Counted from the stretch's first letter, positions 1 to 12,272 are shown. The stretch: 64,000 nucleotides of DNA from Thalassia testudinum (GCA_037157565.1 JAZHRO010000003.1:72480501-72544500); one strand, 5' to 3'. Numbers and translations are program-made. The notes: generated by a model not told the origin, from the sequence alone.

Positions 1-1505
1 TCTGTGGCCATGGGAGTGGGTATGTTCGTGGGCCCTTTTGGGTGAGTTGCAGAGTGATTGGAGTAGTGGGAGATGATCAGTGTAGTGTTGTAGAGGTTTT
101 CGGGTGGTTGGTGAGGCGGATGGAGGTGCGGAGCGACGGGGACACCTAGTTGGAGGTCTGGCTAGAGGTGGAGAAGGTGAGGGTTATCGGTGGCATCGAG
201 GGGTATTTTCGAGAAATAAAGAGGGGGAACGAGAGTAGAAGAGGGTGAGAAGTTATCTGACCTATCCTAAGGAGGAAGGAGACAAGAGAGGCGTCTGGGC
301 TGGTGTGGTTGATGCTGGAGATGAAGATCTCCGTAGATGAGAAGGCAGCGAAGATAGGGGCAGAGGCAGCATCAGGGCTGGTATGGCCGATGCAGATGAA
401 TGAGCCGAAGGAAACCCAACCACTGGTATTATGGTTAGGCGACGAGAGAGAGAGGACGGAACCGTTGGAGCTTGCGGAGGTGTTGTGGCCAGCGAGGAGA
501 GAAGAAGGTGAGGTGGATCGCCCCAATTACAACTTGAGGAGGAGAGGAATGAGTTGGGGTTTCTAAAATAGGTCCTATAGGTTGGGTTTGCGCTTGGAAG
601 CCAAGCTTCCAAGCACAGCAAGCTCACTGGAGTTGGAAGTTCAAAAATACCCAAATCTCTCATCCATTCACATGAAAGATTATGTACAAATTAGGGCTCA
701 TCAATGGGTTTTAATTCAAGAGGATTACTCAGAGAATCTCCCTTCCAATTTTGGGAGGGATTCTCTAAGCAATCAAGGAGAATCCTCCTTTTAAAGCTTG
801 CTGGAGTAAGATTTCCTCCGCTATAATGGTTAAGGGACCTATTTGCAAAGAATGAAGAAGTTAGGGAGGTTTCTGTAGAGGTTTTCGAAAGATTGGTGCA
901 GAAATGTAATCATGTTGGACTAATTTGCAAAGTAGGTCAGGATGAATTCCCCTTAAGTCCAAATTTTTATACAAACCAAATTTTGACCTAAGGAATCCAA
1001 TGGTGAAGTTGGATTTTGGGTTTCAGCACGTTTCACTAGGCAATTTATGCAAAATCCCAATTTAGGGTAAATATTTGTTGGAGACACTATTCTGGGTCAA
1101 AATAGGTTCCAAGGGCAAAATTGAAGGTTCTAAACCAAAGAGAATATTTTTCTATGATTTCTAGAGGGTTTGGGAGAATTTTATCATGACCAGAAGCTTG
1201 TTAAATCAAGTGGATCTGTTTTAGGGTTACAAGAAGTCATTTAATTCCTAGAATTCACATGAATCCTTCTCTATTTGAACCAACCCACTTTTTATCTTGT
1301 TAAGAACATTTGTCCTGTGCTCAGCTCATGAGAAAACCCGTTGTTGTACTGCAATGGTAAAATTGCAGTTTTACCCCATCTTTCTCACTTTTTTTTCAGA
1401 ATGATTACTCATTGAGTTAGGACCTCCAATTGGTTATATAGGAGCTTCTGTTCTCTTCTTTGCATGAAAATGTGCTAGTTAGGACTCATGATGGTGTTCC
1501 CATCA
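1..1505 (-). mobile_element. Partial E-family LTR, outer end of an element lying left of the window
   Basis: The sequence matches the part of the E LTR at about 8950-10452, including the inverted repeat at about 591-613 and the AAATCTCTCAT block near 650. It ends in GATGGTGTTCCCATCA, the same end as both E LTRs. No polypurine tract follows the end at 1505, so this is the outer border of a 5' LTR or of a solo LTR. The next five bases (GAAGG) would be the target duplication, but the partner lies outside the window. The LTR sits inside an A-family LTR that resumes at 1506. Short open frames here are by-products of GC-rich LTR sequence. Confidence 0.85.
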
Positions 1506-2106
1506 GAAGGTCTTGGAAGCAACGGAGTGGAGTTTTCCTAACCATTGGATCATGATCCAATGGCAAGGATTCGAAGGTGAAAATGATGAGGGGGTGCCAA
1601 GTGGTTGTCCCTGACCGGTGTTGAGATGACGATATGGTGCCACGTGGCACCATCTGGGCTATCCATCTTCTTTCTGTTGCGGAGGATGCCACAGTGTTCG
1701 GATCGAGATGATTTCCACGTTACCAGACTACGATCATTGCTCCAAATCCATCTGTATAGTCGGAATTATCATCCGAAGCCCATAGGGATGTCGCATTGCC
1801 TCCTGGCCATTGATCTTCTTTGGACTGCCTAAGGTGCTATAGGATTCTGTTCAAAACGATCTTGAAGGTGTTCAACTCTGATCGTCATCCTGAACAGATC
1901 CATACAGTCAGATAGTCAATCCGATGACCTGAATTAAATCTCCTTCCCTCCTGGCCATAAAAAGGATGCAATTAACATAAAATATACAAAACTATTCTAA
2001 ATGCAAAATGAAGTATGCTATGCAATATTTATAATATGAAATGCAAATTTAAGCCTAGGAACATGCATAAATAGCCATTTTAACCTAATTAAATGTGTCT
2101 ACATCA
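1506..2106 (-). mobile_element. A2 element: 3' LTR fragment (A family)
   Basis: This matches the A LTR from its CCGTTGGATC palindrome to its end. The palindrome reads CCATTGGATC..GATCCAATGG here. The G-box palindrome is kept at 1634-1653. The fragment ends in GTCTACATCA, equivalent to the GTTTACATCA end of the A LTR, and is followed directly by a polypurine tract complement, so it is a 3' LTR. The other part of the LTR was separated by the E-family insertion ending at 1505. Confidence 0.85.
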
Positions 2107-3568
2107 TACTCCCGTGCCTATCTCTGCTAGTCCCTAACAAAATTAAACTATATGCTATGTATAAAAGCAGAGTTAGGACTCGATCACTTAGGCCTAAGTT
2201 ATTTATTAACAGTAGAAATTTTCAACCAAGGTCATAAACTACGGAAACTCAATGGTACCTGGATGTTTGCCAGAATGCAAACCACCTAAATTCTCGCCTT
2301 ATTTGGTAAGGGAAGATATATTTTTTTATTTTTTCTTCTTTTCTAATTTTTTTTGGACTTTTGGAGTTTGAGAATTTCGAGATAACTTTTTACGGCTACT
2401 CGACCAGCCCAAGGCTCAGAAAGGACTCTAAGTGCTAAGCATCTTGTGAAAGGATGATAGACTCACTAAGAGGCCGTTAAAACAGACTTCAGGTTCTACA
2501 ACCCTAGGTGACGTAAAAAAAATTCTTCCTAATGGTTTATCTTTCTGATCGGTAACCTTTTCCCTAATTTTTTTATGGGGTCAACACAACAGCGAGCCCA
2601 ATGTATATCTCTCTGGTTTATTCTACTTCCCTGCTTCTTCCCTAGGTGTTTCAAGAATTATTTGTGCATTTTTCTGAGTTGGGCTTTGGTCAACTTGCCA
2701 ATGGGTTATTACCCAAGTAACTTACTAGCAATACTCATGCAGAGAAGTGTGATTTTTTATTTTTATTTTTCACCTTTTTCTATTTTTCTATCTTTTTTAT
2801 TTTTATTTTTTAGAATCATTTTTTTCTTTTTCTAAGTAGGTGGTTTCTCTAATCTAAGATTTACCAAAAAATAGTAGAATGAGTATGGTCATGTAGCTAG
2901 GCTTTGGACAACCGACCAATGGGCTGTTACCCACAACAACTTGCCAGCAAATTACCCTACAAAGTTAATTAGCTACCTAATTTCAATAAAAACCATCGAA
3001 AAGTGAGTTAGTGCAAATAGTGTGTAGATGCTTAGGCTTAAAGTCCCCTCATATCAGATGATGGGCAGATAAGTCATATACTTATCACCCCAATTTATTT
3101 GCCAAATTAAAATAAAATTACATGGCGTGGACTCGAGACAAAGTCCACATTTGAGCGGACACCTGGGCTAATTAAGCTCAAAGACCTCAAGAGTCTAAGT
3201 GTTCAGGTCCTAAAGTTTCATTTCCTAAAGTTAATATCTTCCAAATGCCTAAGTTCTCTTCTACTAATTTCTTTCTTTAATTTTTTTTTTTTTCATATAT
3301 GCCGAAGGATGAGATGAGGTGAAGTGATAAACAAGACAAACAATTTCCATCCTAGGATTTGTGAAAATACCTAAGTAGATTAGGTCTTGATTATTAAGGT
3401 GGCAAAATGATCTAGTGGGTGGGGAAGTGGGGGAAAACATACAAATGTCTCTACCCACACATTACTCCAATCTACCACCTTTGGCTCCTAATTGTTAAAA
3501 TGAAAGCATAAAGGAGTGTAGAATTAGAAGAATAACACCTGATTTTGTCCCTAGCAACAGTAACAAAA
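2107..3568 (-). mobile_element. A2 element: internal region without any gene
   Basis: The region starts with a PPT complement (ACTCCCGTGCC) and a decayed PPT-side hairpin at about 2124-2143. It then follows the 3' noncoding region of A, including two copies of the ACAAC..ATGGGCTGTTACCCA module near 2684-2740 and 2901-2955. At about 3300 it jumps to sequence matching the 5' leader of A (44040-44200). It ends with a decayed primer site at about 3545-3565. Only about 1.46 kb remains against 4.2 kb in A, and the 597-codon frame is missing. This is an internal deletion derivative, and short open frames in it are not genes. Confidence 0.75.
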
Positions 3569-4071
3569 TGATGTACGGGTTTTGGCGAAGTAAAATCAGG
3601 GTTCTAAGAACACATCGTCATAGTTCGCAAAGCACATTATCAAATACAATTTTTAATTGAAACTCGAAGGGTGTCCCTGGTCAGGCACTGGGAGGCGAAC
3701 GTTTGGTTTGAAGAATTCAAGTTTCTCTTTTTATTTGTTTTTGTCATTTTTGTCGTTTCTACTTTTTTTTTTGGTATTTCTATTAAGAAAGAGATCGGGT
3801 CGATGCAAACGTGTCTAACTAATCTACTTACAAAAATAATATATATATATATAGAGGAAGAATCATATATTGCTTGATCAAATGTTTCTACAACAATGAA
3901 AGGAGGAAAAGCTACACTAGAAAGCAGTAAAGATAGATATAGGTGAGAGAATCCCCCTTGATGGTCACTTGGAGGATGACTTGCTCTGACGTCGCCTAGA
4001 AGAAGGTGGTGAGGAGTGGGACGAACAAGGATGAAGCCTAAGGATGGCGGGCGGGGTAGGACGGCGTTAGG
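3569..4071 (-). mobile_element. A2 element: 5' LTR fragment
   Basis: It begins TGATGTACGGG directly after the decayed primer site. It matches the inner end of the A LTR, with the shared GGGAGGCGAACGTTTG block at about 3690-3709 and the GACGTCGCCTAG/GACGACGCCTGG stretch near 3990. It stops at 4071 where the F LTR starts. TTAGG (4067-4071) would be the F target duplication. The remainder of this LTR is not found in the window. Confidence 0.75.
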
Positions 4072-6362
4072 TGATCACGAAATTATCCGGCTTTTAAGAT
4101 TAGGGTTTTAAATCTCTACAACGCGTAAATCCATTTGCTTTTAAAATTTGTAACCTAGATAGGGGATTATCTAGGGTCGTCCAAGGAGGCCAAATGTTTG
4201 CAAAAAATATATCTCTTGCTTGGAAATGAAGTTCACCTTTCTTTTTGGACTTTTTAATTTATATATTTTTAGGGTTTTGAAATAACAAGAATTCGCAAAG
4301 TTGTTGACAAAGGAAAAGGCGATCTAAACCTAATCCACTAAACTATTGCTAGAGTGACAAGAAAGTCCTCTCCCTAAGCTCACCTTAGGCACGTGGGGGC
4401 CTAAAGTAATTAGGGAGAGGGAGTGAAAAAGTGCTAGATCAAGATAAAATAACAAATGCAACAAGAGTTTAAAAGAAGGCAACTTGAATTGAACTGAACT
4501 TGTTCTACACAAAACACATAGAGGAAAGCTTCTAATCTACTTTAAATGTAAGAAGATAAAAACACAACTCCTCTAAATGAAATGGTGAAGAAGATGATGG
4601 CTTCTTACTCCAAGCCTAGTAGCTCCTGGGCATGGAAAGAGTCCTCCAACTCCTTCCTTGTAAAGCTCCTTCAAATGGTGTCCTCCAAGGTGGAAGCTTC
4701 CACCTTAACTTTCCTCCTCCAAGGGTGGGTGTGCACCACCCTTAGTCCTCCTTGCCTGTTTAGCCTCCTACTGGGGAAGTGCTCCTACTCCATGTTCATG
4801 GCACAAGGGGGAAGAAAGAAGGGGAAGAAGGCACCATGGGGACAGGTATGATGCTCCCTTAATCTTCTCTTCTTCTTCCTTGGCGTTGAATTATGGTGGG
4901 TGTAATGTGGAATTAAACTAATGGGAGAATGAAGAAAATGGTGGTAGGTGATGGGTTTTTATGGGGTGGGATGGGGGTAGGGTTGGCATGAATAGGTGGA
5001 GGGCTAGGATGGAGTTTGGTGGTGGTTATGGGTGGTTAAGTTAATCCTAAGGTGGAGATCACTTGGCACCACATTAAAGGGTCCAAGGGGGGTAGTTATA
5101 GGTTGAATCCACCATTTTGCGGATGTCCATGGTGGAGGGGGTGCCTCCATTTTGGTGCCAAAATGGTGCTCTAGAATCGGGGCAATTTTGTAGGGAAAAA
5201 TGAAGGTGGAGATTTTTTAGGCTTAGGTGTAGGGTGGAGATTTGGGAATTTTTGGAGGGAAAAGTTGTCACCAAAAAGGGGAGTAGTTAGGGTTGTTTTG
5301 GCGCCAACTTCTTGGTGCCCTTTAGTGGTGGTTGAGGAGTGAAAGGTGGTGATGGTGGTGGCACCAACTTCGAGTGGATGGTGCGAGCTTAGGTGTGCTT
5401 TAGGTAGGGCTTAGTTGGTCAAGCTAGTTAGGTAGAGTTTTAGGGTGGTAATTGCCAAGGGAGCTGGAACCTAGCTAAGAGAAGCTAAGCTAAGCTAGCT
5501 TAGCTAGTAATGGATTAGAGGAGTAGGCAATGGGAGCAAGGGTTTGAGGAGAGGAGCTGGACAGAAGAGGTCTGGAGCTGAACTAGAGCTGGCAACTGCT
5601 GAAGAGGATGGTGTGGAGCTACTTTAGCTGGCTTAGATTGTTAGTTCTTTGCTAGTTGCTAAGGCAGGCTAAAGTGGGCTTGCTTCTACCACAAGGAGCT
5701 AAGGTGAGCTAGGTCTGGTGCTTCCTGGGATGATCAAGCTGGTTGAGGCCACTAAGGTACCTTAGCTCAATTGAGTTGAGCTAAGCTGAGTCCCTGGGAG
5801 CTGGACTTGAGCTTCCTAAGCTGAAATGAAGTCGTCTTCAGCTGGTTGGAGTTGAGTGGCGTAGGATGTAGCTGGTTCTGAGCTGAGGTGAACTCTACTC
5901 AACTCAGTTGAGCTAGCTAGAGATCCTTATGAACTGATGGGAGCTGAGATGAGCTAGACTCAGCTAAGTTGAGCTGGATCTGAGCTGACCTGAGCCAAGG
6001 TGAGCAAAGATGAGCTCTCTCGAGCTGCCATTCAGTTGAGATGAGCTGAATGGATTTAGGATGAGCTAACCCTAATTCTCGTGAGCTGAATTCCAGCTAT
6101 GGTAAGCTAGATCAAGCTGAGTTCTAGCTAGTGGGAGCATCTCCTTCCCCAGTTGCCTTCCTGAGTGTTAGGGTTCTTGGGATCTGGCAATCTATATGTT
6201 CCTAACACTCACAAAAATACATTAAAAAGACAACGAAAAGTGTAATGCATGCCTAACGAAATTAATGCCTAAATGTAGCCTAAAAATCCCTTTTACGAAG
6301 CAAAATCCTAAGAGCTAGGTAAGTTTTAATGCATAAGAATGATGATAAACTAACGTTTGTCA
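4072..6362 (-). repeat. F element 3' LTR
   Basis: On the plus strand it starts TGATCACGAAATTA and ends CGTTTGTCA, next to the PPT. It aligns with the partial 5' LTR at 27060-28045 and with the F3 LTR at 59561-61786. It is about 2.29 kb long. The outer half contains an AGCT-rich array. The TATA region expected near 4957-4964 is degenerate (TTTTTATGG against TTTTTATAG in the other copies). Short open frames in it are not supported as genes. Confidence 0.85.
5440..6150. repeat. AGCT/GAGCTG-rich array inside the F LTR
   Basis: Imperfect, irregularly spaced repetitions of GAGCTG, GAGCTAG and TCAGCT fill about 700 bp. Because AGCT is its own reverse complement, the array is full of short palindromes. 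The same array occupies the same LTR position in F3 (about 60900-61560), so it predates the split of the two copies. It lies in U3, upstream of the TATA box on the minus strand. Confidence 0.7.
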
Positions 6363-6402
6363 CTCCCCCATGCTTATCTTTTGCTAGTCACTTAGCAAAC
6401 TT
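6363..6402 (-). promoter_or_regulatory. F polypurine tract and adjacent hairpin
   Basis: The minus strand reads GCATGGGGGAG against the 3' LTR, the expected plus-strand primer of reverse transcription. At 6379-6399 a TTTGCTAG..CTTAGCAAA inverted repeat adjoins it. Equivalent hairpins occur beside the PPTs of A, B, E and F3. Confidence 0.75.
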
Positions 6403-7785
6403 TAATTTTTACAAAATGGAGTTTTGGGAAATATAATTTTCTTTTGTAACTTTTGAGGAGAAAAAGATTACGGGACCTTGGTTGGTTTAAATACAGGAGG
6501 TACGGGATTTGTTACCGATAAACATCGATATATGTTTTTGGATCCAAAAATTAAACAAAAATGGGATCAATATATCCTCAAAAAAATTCATAGATTAACC
6601 CCTTGTTAATTTAGATACTTGAAATTTTTGGTTTTAGGATTTTTCTAGCTCTTGGATCTGATTCGCAACTTGTAAAAACCTTTAAAACTTTTTGTCATCC
6701 TTGTAAGAAGCCAACATTTATAAGGGCCTATTTTTGGTTTAAAACTTTTTCTTTTCTCTCTCCCCCATGCTTATTTTTTGCTTAGTCTTAGAACAGATGT
6801 GTCAGGATCATCATTCCTGTTACCAATCGTCAAGGGGGCTGTGGCTCCAGTACTTCGAGATAGCACTGTCCATGACACCACCTAGGAGCTCACAACCCCA
6901 AAACACAATGCGGTGTAAGGGGTCGCTCCAAGCAAACTCAAGCTCTTACTCCGACACTATAGGTAGAGCACCGTCCAAGACACTTGAGCAGCTAAAATGC
7001 ACTTTAATGCTTCGTCTAAAGATATGAAGTATAGATATGGAGCAATGTCGAGATGGTAACATGTTGACATCGCATCTTCAAAGGAGGTATTTTCCTCCTT
7101 GGTGGTGGGAACTCAAACCAATGATCTACTTCAGATTTTACTAAGGCCAAACAAGGGGTTTTTCGGATTTTTAGTAGGTTTTTTTTTTTAGGTGTTGCTT
7201 TGTGTATGAAATTTGACACAGGAAGTTCCACATGAAAGGCAAGTTTTTGGATCAGAAACTAAACCAGATACTTTCCATATTACAAAAGAGGATCAAGTCA
7301 CTTGAACTATCATGAGTTTAGGTGAAACTTTAGAGAAGGATATCTGATTTAGCCTAAAAATAGACCCAGAAATTCTAATGATTAGATCCGTATCCTTATC
7401 CCTAGTTTGTTAAAGATAAAATCCCATTGTACAAAAATTGAGTTGCCAACCTTAGTCCCGATTTAAAAAAATTTCGTTAAAAAGTTTTTTTCAGTACTTT
7501 TAATTTTTTTTGGGTATGCATGCAAGAAAATAAAAATGGCTAAAGAAAATGCATGCTTTTGGTTTTGAAAATCCTAAATCGTTCGTCAAAATTTTAAAAA
7601 CACCCCCCATGCTTATGATATGCAGTGTCCTAATGCATTAGGAGGGAAAAGGGATCACCTTAATGAAGGGAAATCGAGTTTAGGATGGTCAAAACCTAGA
7701 AAAAGAAAGACAAAAGGAAAGTAGGAAAAATGATGGGTTACCTCCCATCCAGTGCTATCTTTTACACCAACCAGCCAGGCATGAA
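6403..7785 (-). other. F 3' noncoding region with two further PPT-like motifs
   Basis: No coding frame of the element is visible. A PPT-like block (CTCCCCCATGCTTATT) lies at about 6761-6776, followed by a stretch closely matching F3 at 62184-62500. A second PPT-like block with the conserved GCAGTGTCCTAATGCATTAGG partner lies at 7601-7643. A GATGGG..CCCATC hairpin lies at about 7732-7749, a position that in F3 directly follows the integrase gene. E inserted just beyond it. Confidence 0.65.
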
Positions 7786-7790
7786 GGTAT
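7786..7790. repeat. Left target duplication of E (GGTAT)
   Basis: GGTAT precedes the first base of the E LTR and is repeated right after the other E LTR at 23796-23800. A matching 5-bp pair is the signature of integrase-mediated insertion. Confidence 0.9.
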
Positions 7791-9508
7791 TGTTTAGCGG
7801 GCGAGATCAATGTTTTAAAATTAGTGCATCGTGGTATAGTTGAAATCGATCGAAAATAAATAAATTTTATTACTCGAAGTTCTAAATATGAGGTCGAACA
7901 CAGGGAGCAAATTGGGGTTTAAAAATAAAGAGCACAACTTTGAGAAATTGAATATGTAATGAAAATCAGAGTTGTAATGCAAAAATGTAAATATAAAGAC
8001 ACCGGATCATTGTGATTACTACAGTGCTATTTCTCATCGTTTTCTCCTCTCTGTCTCTGATCTTTGTCTGCTTTCTTCCTTCTTCTTTTCTTTTCTTCGT
8101 GCCTATGCTTCTTTTGCCTTTAACTACTCTAGCCCTTGTGTTCTTCTTCTTCTTTCTCTGCGGCTCCTCTTTCTTCTACCTTCATCTCCTTCTCCTCTTT
8201 CTCTTTCTTCAGCCCTTCTTCAGCTTCTTCCTCTTCAGTCCTTGCCTTCTCCTTCCTTGGCTTCTCTGGCTTCCACCCTCTCCTTCCATGGCTTCTTCTT
8301 CTCCTTGGCTGCGAGAGAGCAAAACCAACCCCTACCTGCCCCTGCAATCTCACTTCCTCTTTCTCTCCTAGGCTCGCTCTCCCAGAGCCGCTTCCTGGGT
8401 AATCGGGTCAGGTTCGCGGCTGGGACCAAGCCCACTGGCGTGCGGTGGTGGGCAAGAGTGCAGGTCGGGTATACGGGTCAAGCCAGGTCCGCAAGGACAG
8501 TGCCGTGGACGATGCAGTGAGAGGTGAGTGGGACCTCACCCCAAGGTCAGGAGGAAAAGAGGCTATGTAACTTTTTCCACTTATTTCTCTATGCCTGCTT
8601 AAGACTTTCTGCGGTGGGACAAAATGTCCCACCTTCTTTTATTTGCACCTGTAGCAAGAGCTTCCTTGATTGCAGTGGCCACCTCAGTCTTCAGTGCCAA
8701 TTGCTTGGCTGGAGCTATGCTCGAGATGATTCTGCGTAGCCTGGGGTGCTTTACTTGGAGCGGAGAGACTCGGAGGAGGCTTGCAGGCAAGCTCCTCAAG
8801 TGAGTCAATGGTGGTGGGGATGCCTACACCTGTCATGAAGAAAATGGCCTTGCAACCTCGTCAGAAAGCTCAAAGAGCTTCGCTGAGACACGACGAAGGT
8901 AGCGTAGGGATCGACGTGGCATGGGGTGGCCGGAGCATGCATTCCTAGGGAACCTTGCTTGTGCGAAAGTGGGTGTGTCCGAGGGAGTTCTTGGGGTGGG
9001 GCGTGGTGAGTCAAGTGAGGGTTTAAGGTCAGTGAGGTGTGGTGATGCTTATGGGCTACTTGGCAAGGCAGAAGGAGTGGAGTGACGGGGATACCTCACC
9101 GGAGGTCTGGCCAAAGATGTGGAAGGTGAGGGTGGTTGCGAGAGTCGATAAGTGTTTTGAAGAAATAAAGAGGAAAATGATTAGAAAGGTGAGAGAACCT
9201 AGATGAGCATAGATAGATGGAGAGGGATGAATAGATGGCAGTCGGTTCGTATTGCCATCGCTGGAGACGAAGTACTCAGTGGAGGAGGACGACGACGACG
9301 AGGGGGCTGTAAGGGCATCGACTGGTGTGGCGTGATGCAGACAAAGAGGAGGAAGAGAACCTTGTCACTGGTATTGTGGCAAAGCGATGAGAGAGAGAGA
9401 GGGGGTCACCGGAGCTTGCTGAGTCACTGGTTGGAGGGGGAAGAGACGAAATAGAGGGTTGCACAGGCCAATTTCAAGTTTACCGGATGCGGAGGGCTTT
9501 GGGTTTGC

Positions 9509-9516
9509 TTTTATAG
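9509..9516 (-). promoter_or_regulatory. Likely TATA box of the E 3' LTR
   Basis: The minus strand reads CTATAAAA within GGCTATAAAAGC, the usual context of plant LTR promoters. The same box is kept at 22853-22860 in the other LTR. Confidence 0.6.
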
Positions 9517-9535
9517 CCATGGAGGAAGGTTTTAT

Positions 9536-9626
9536 GCTTGGAAGCCAAGCTTCCAAGCACAACAACCTCACTGGAGATGGAAGGTCAAATGTGACCCGAA
9601 TCTCTCATGCATTCGCATGAGAGATT
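9536..9626. repeat. Two perfect inverted repeats upstream of the E TATA box
   Basis: GCTTGGAAGC/GCTTCCAAGC (9536-9545, 9549-9558; 3-nt loop) and AATCTCTCATGC/GCATGAGAGATT (9599-9610, 9615-9626; 4-nt loop). Both are recognisable in the other E LTR (near 22880 and 22945-22972) and in the partial LTR at 1-1505. Confidence 0.8.
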
Positions 9627-10452
9627 GGGTTCCAAATCGAGCTTGGAATTGTGTTCAAACTGGAGGAGATTTCTCAAAGAATCTCCCTTTCAATTTTGAA
9701 GGGGATTCTCTGAAGAATCAGGGAGCTCTTTCCCTTGAAACCTTGTCAGAATAGGATTCCCTTCACTATATTGGTGGAGGGACCTAATTGCAAAGAATGA
9801 AGATAAAGATAGGGGTTTTCTACCTAAGTTTTTAAAAGTTAAGGGTAAAAATGTAACTGGGCTGAACTTGTTTGCAAAGTTGGTCAAGGTGAATTCCCCT
9901 TAGGTCCAAGTTTTGGTACAAATCTAATTTGAACCAAAGGAACCTAATGGTGAAGTTGGATTTTGGGTTTGAACACGTTTTACTGGGGAATTTACAAAAA
10001 TACCCAATTTAGGTTAAACATTTGACTTAGACCTTAATTTAGGTCAAAATAGGTTCTAAGGGCCAAATTGAAGGTTTTAAGCCCCAGAGGATATTTTTCC
10101 ATGATTTTTAGAGGATTTAGGTGAATTTTATCCTGACCATAACCTTATTAAATTAAGTGGGCTTGTTTTAGGGTTACAAAAATTCATTTAATTCGTAGAA
10201 TTCACATGATCCCTTTTCTATTTGAACCAACCCACTTTTTATCTTGTTAAGGCCATTTGACTTGTGTTTATCCCATGAGAAATCCCATTGTTACACTGGA
10301 ATGGTAAAATTACAGTTTTACCCCTTGTTTCTTGCTTTTCTCTCAGAATTGTTATTCATTGAGTTAGGACCTCCAGTTGGTTTTATAGGAGCCTTTGTAC
10401 TCTTTTCTAGGTCAAAATGAGCTAGTTAGGGCTCACCGTGGTGTTCCCATCA

Positions 10453-10490
10453 TACCCTCATACCCAGCTTTTGCTAGTCCCTTAGCAAAA
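10453..10490 (-). promoter_or_regulatory. E polypurine tract and adjacent hairpin
   Basis: The sequence after the LTR is TACCCTCATACCC on the plus strand, a decayed form of the TACCCCCATGCC seen in A and B. The hairpin TTTTGCTAG..CTTAGCAAAA lies at 10469-10490. Confidence 0.75.
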
Positions 10491-12089
10491 TTTTAAGGTC
10501 TTAACTTTTGTTCTAGACCATGAGCTCCTTGATGTTCACAAATTATGATGAGTGCTTTTTTTCTTTTTGATTAGGTTAGGATACTGATAGTGGGCCTACA
10601 GGTACTCAAGTACCAACCAAGATCCAGACCTCCCCAGCTCTAGCCTTGGTCCTTCACGACGATTTTTAAGGACCACAGGAACAATCCTATGGTTCGTTGG
10701 ACTTCGCAGTTGAAGCACCCATTCTTGTAACGTATTTTAGCCTCAGTTCAGTTTGCAATGCATTTTTTGTAAGTGAGAGACAGAGGATTTTTTTATTTCG
10801 AGAGTTTTCTCTCTCTTCTCTTTTTATTTCTAGCCTTGGATTGGCTTCTCAACGCGATTTGTACCGTATTCCTCATCCCCATCATCAATCCTCGAAAGGT
10901 CCCTAGCAATCGATATTTTGTGATAGCACCACCCATGGCAACCCCCAGAGCCCTGGCTTTCGAGATTTTGAGATAATCCTGCTCATGGCGTTCTGTAGCT
11001 AAATCCAGACCCTAGCAATTGACATCTTGTGATAATGCAACCCATGGCATCTGAACCAGCATAGGGAGCTTACGTTCCCTCGGTAGGATTTGTAAATATC
11101 CTAAGAGAGAAGCACCAAGGGGATGATATCTTATTACGCATCTTCATGGGGAATTTCCTGCTTCTCTGCATCGAGAACTCATCCAAATCAACTTGTGTTG
11201 ATCGACCGCTCCTAATCTAGGCTACTTTTTAAGAACATTTAAATGCTTTTGCATGATTTTGATAATTTTGCACATTGAACCAGACTTTGTGTCGATTCGA
11301 GTGCTTAGGTTACTGAGTCCTGCAAACCAAAGGTCAGTTAACGAGGTTGAATACTCCCTATGCCTTAGACCTAATACTTAAGCTTCGCATTTTCCCCAAC
11401 CTCTTGAGGACTATCCAGATCTTAGTGGATACATGAATTTTTAAGCTTAAGAGTCTAGCACAAGAGGCCTAAGATTAACGTTCCTACTAATCTCTTTTGT
11501 GTCTCATAAGCACTTTTTCCTTCATTTTTCTTTTTCTTGATATGGTCTAGAACTTCAGTTAATCCCTTAATTTCTTACTAATGGCTCTCTTTTTTTCCTT
11601 TTCATTTTATTCTCCTTTTTTGATATTTTTCACTTTTCCTCCTCATTTTCTCCTCATGATTTGTATGGCCTCAAAATTTTCTCTCCCCTCGGTATTTTTT
11701 TTTTCTTTTTCAAGATTTTTTCATTTTCTTGGTTTTTTTTGTGAAATGTGACTTTTTGTTGAAATAATTTCTTGTGAGATGAGTTTTCATGGTGTTTTGC
11801 ACTTTCATACCCCCTCATGCCTACGATTTGCAATGTCCCCATTATAAATTAGGTGGGATCGAATTCAGCTTAGATCATTCATTAGAATAGATTTTGGGTG
11901 GGCAAATGGGTCGAGGTGATTGTTGCAAACGATTTCTAAACTTGGGTACGGGTACCTAAGGTGGGGTCAGCTGTTCTAATGGATGAACCCTAAAGTGCAA
12001 TATGAATTCATCATAGGAATGTCAAGAAATGTTTCAGGTTTTTCAAGAATGACGGGTTGCCTCCCGTTAAGGGTTGAGTTTTACACCGT
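10491..12089 (-). other. E 3' noncoding region
   Basis: No frame with recognisable similarity is seen. The second PPT-like motif (CCCCTCATGCC followed by GCAATGTCCCCAT) is at about 11809-11847. A short hairpin ACGGG..CCCGT lies at 12050-12065, matching the GATGGG..CCCATC hairpin of F and F3. The remainder is T-rich spacer. Confidence 0.6.
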
Positions 12090-12267
12090 CGGTTGGATGC
12101 AAGGAGCTCAGGGAAAATGGAGGGTAAAGGATATCTCAGGTAAATTTGTATCGGTCAAGTCAACGAATGGTTTGAGTCTCTGATCGTTCACATTGAAAGG
12201 TTCTGAATAGTGGCTAAGTGGACTGATCTCAATGGCTCCATTTTGCAAAGATTCATCAGACGAGGTA
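12090..12267 (-). pseudogene. E integrase, C-terminal fragment left of the H insertion
   Basis: On the minus strand one frame reads GAIEISPLSHYSEPFNVNDQ and continues RLKPFVD. This matches the end of Ty3/gypsy integrases, where a GAVEI block precedes an NGQRLKP block. F3 has the same ending (NGQRLKPYFD). The preceding residues fit only after a one-base shift. The fragment is separated from the rest of integrase by the solo LTR H, so it is not functional. Confidence 0.75.
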
Positions 12268-12272
12268 GGGTC
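12268..12272. repeat. Left target duplication of H (GGGTC)
   Basis: GGGTC directly precedes TGACAGAAG, and the same five bases follow TAATCA at 14590-14594. The pair defines H as an insertion inside the E integrase. Confidence 0.85.

Larger units (their letters stand above)
7791..10452 (-). repeat. E element 3' LTR
   Basis: The plus strand starts TGTTTAGCGGGCGAG and ends GTGTTCCCATCA, followed by the PPT. It is 2662 bp long. It contains a pyrimidine-rich block (about 8030-8380) and inverted repeats upstream of the TATA box (9536-9558 and 9599-9626). Open frames in the CT-rich block are low-complexity artefacts. Confidence 0.9.

Noticed and set aside
8012..8520. Leu/Ser-rich frames in the E LTR
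   Set aside because: Encoded by a CT-rich low-complexity block. The plus strand is antisense to the element, and the other LTR copy changes the peptide.
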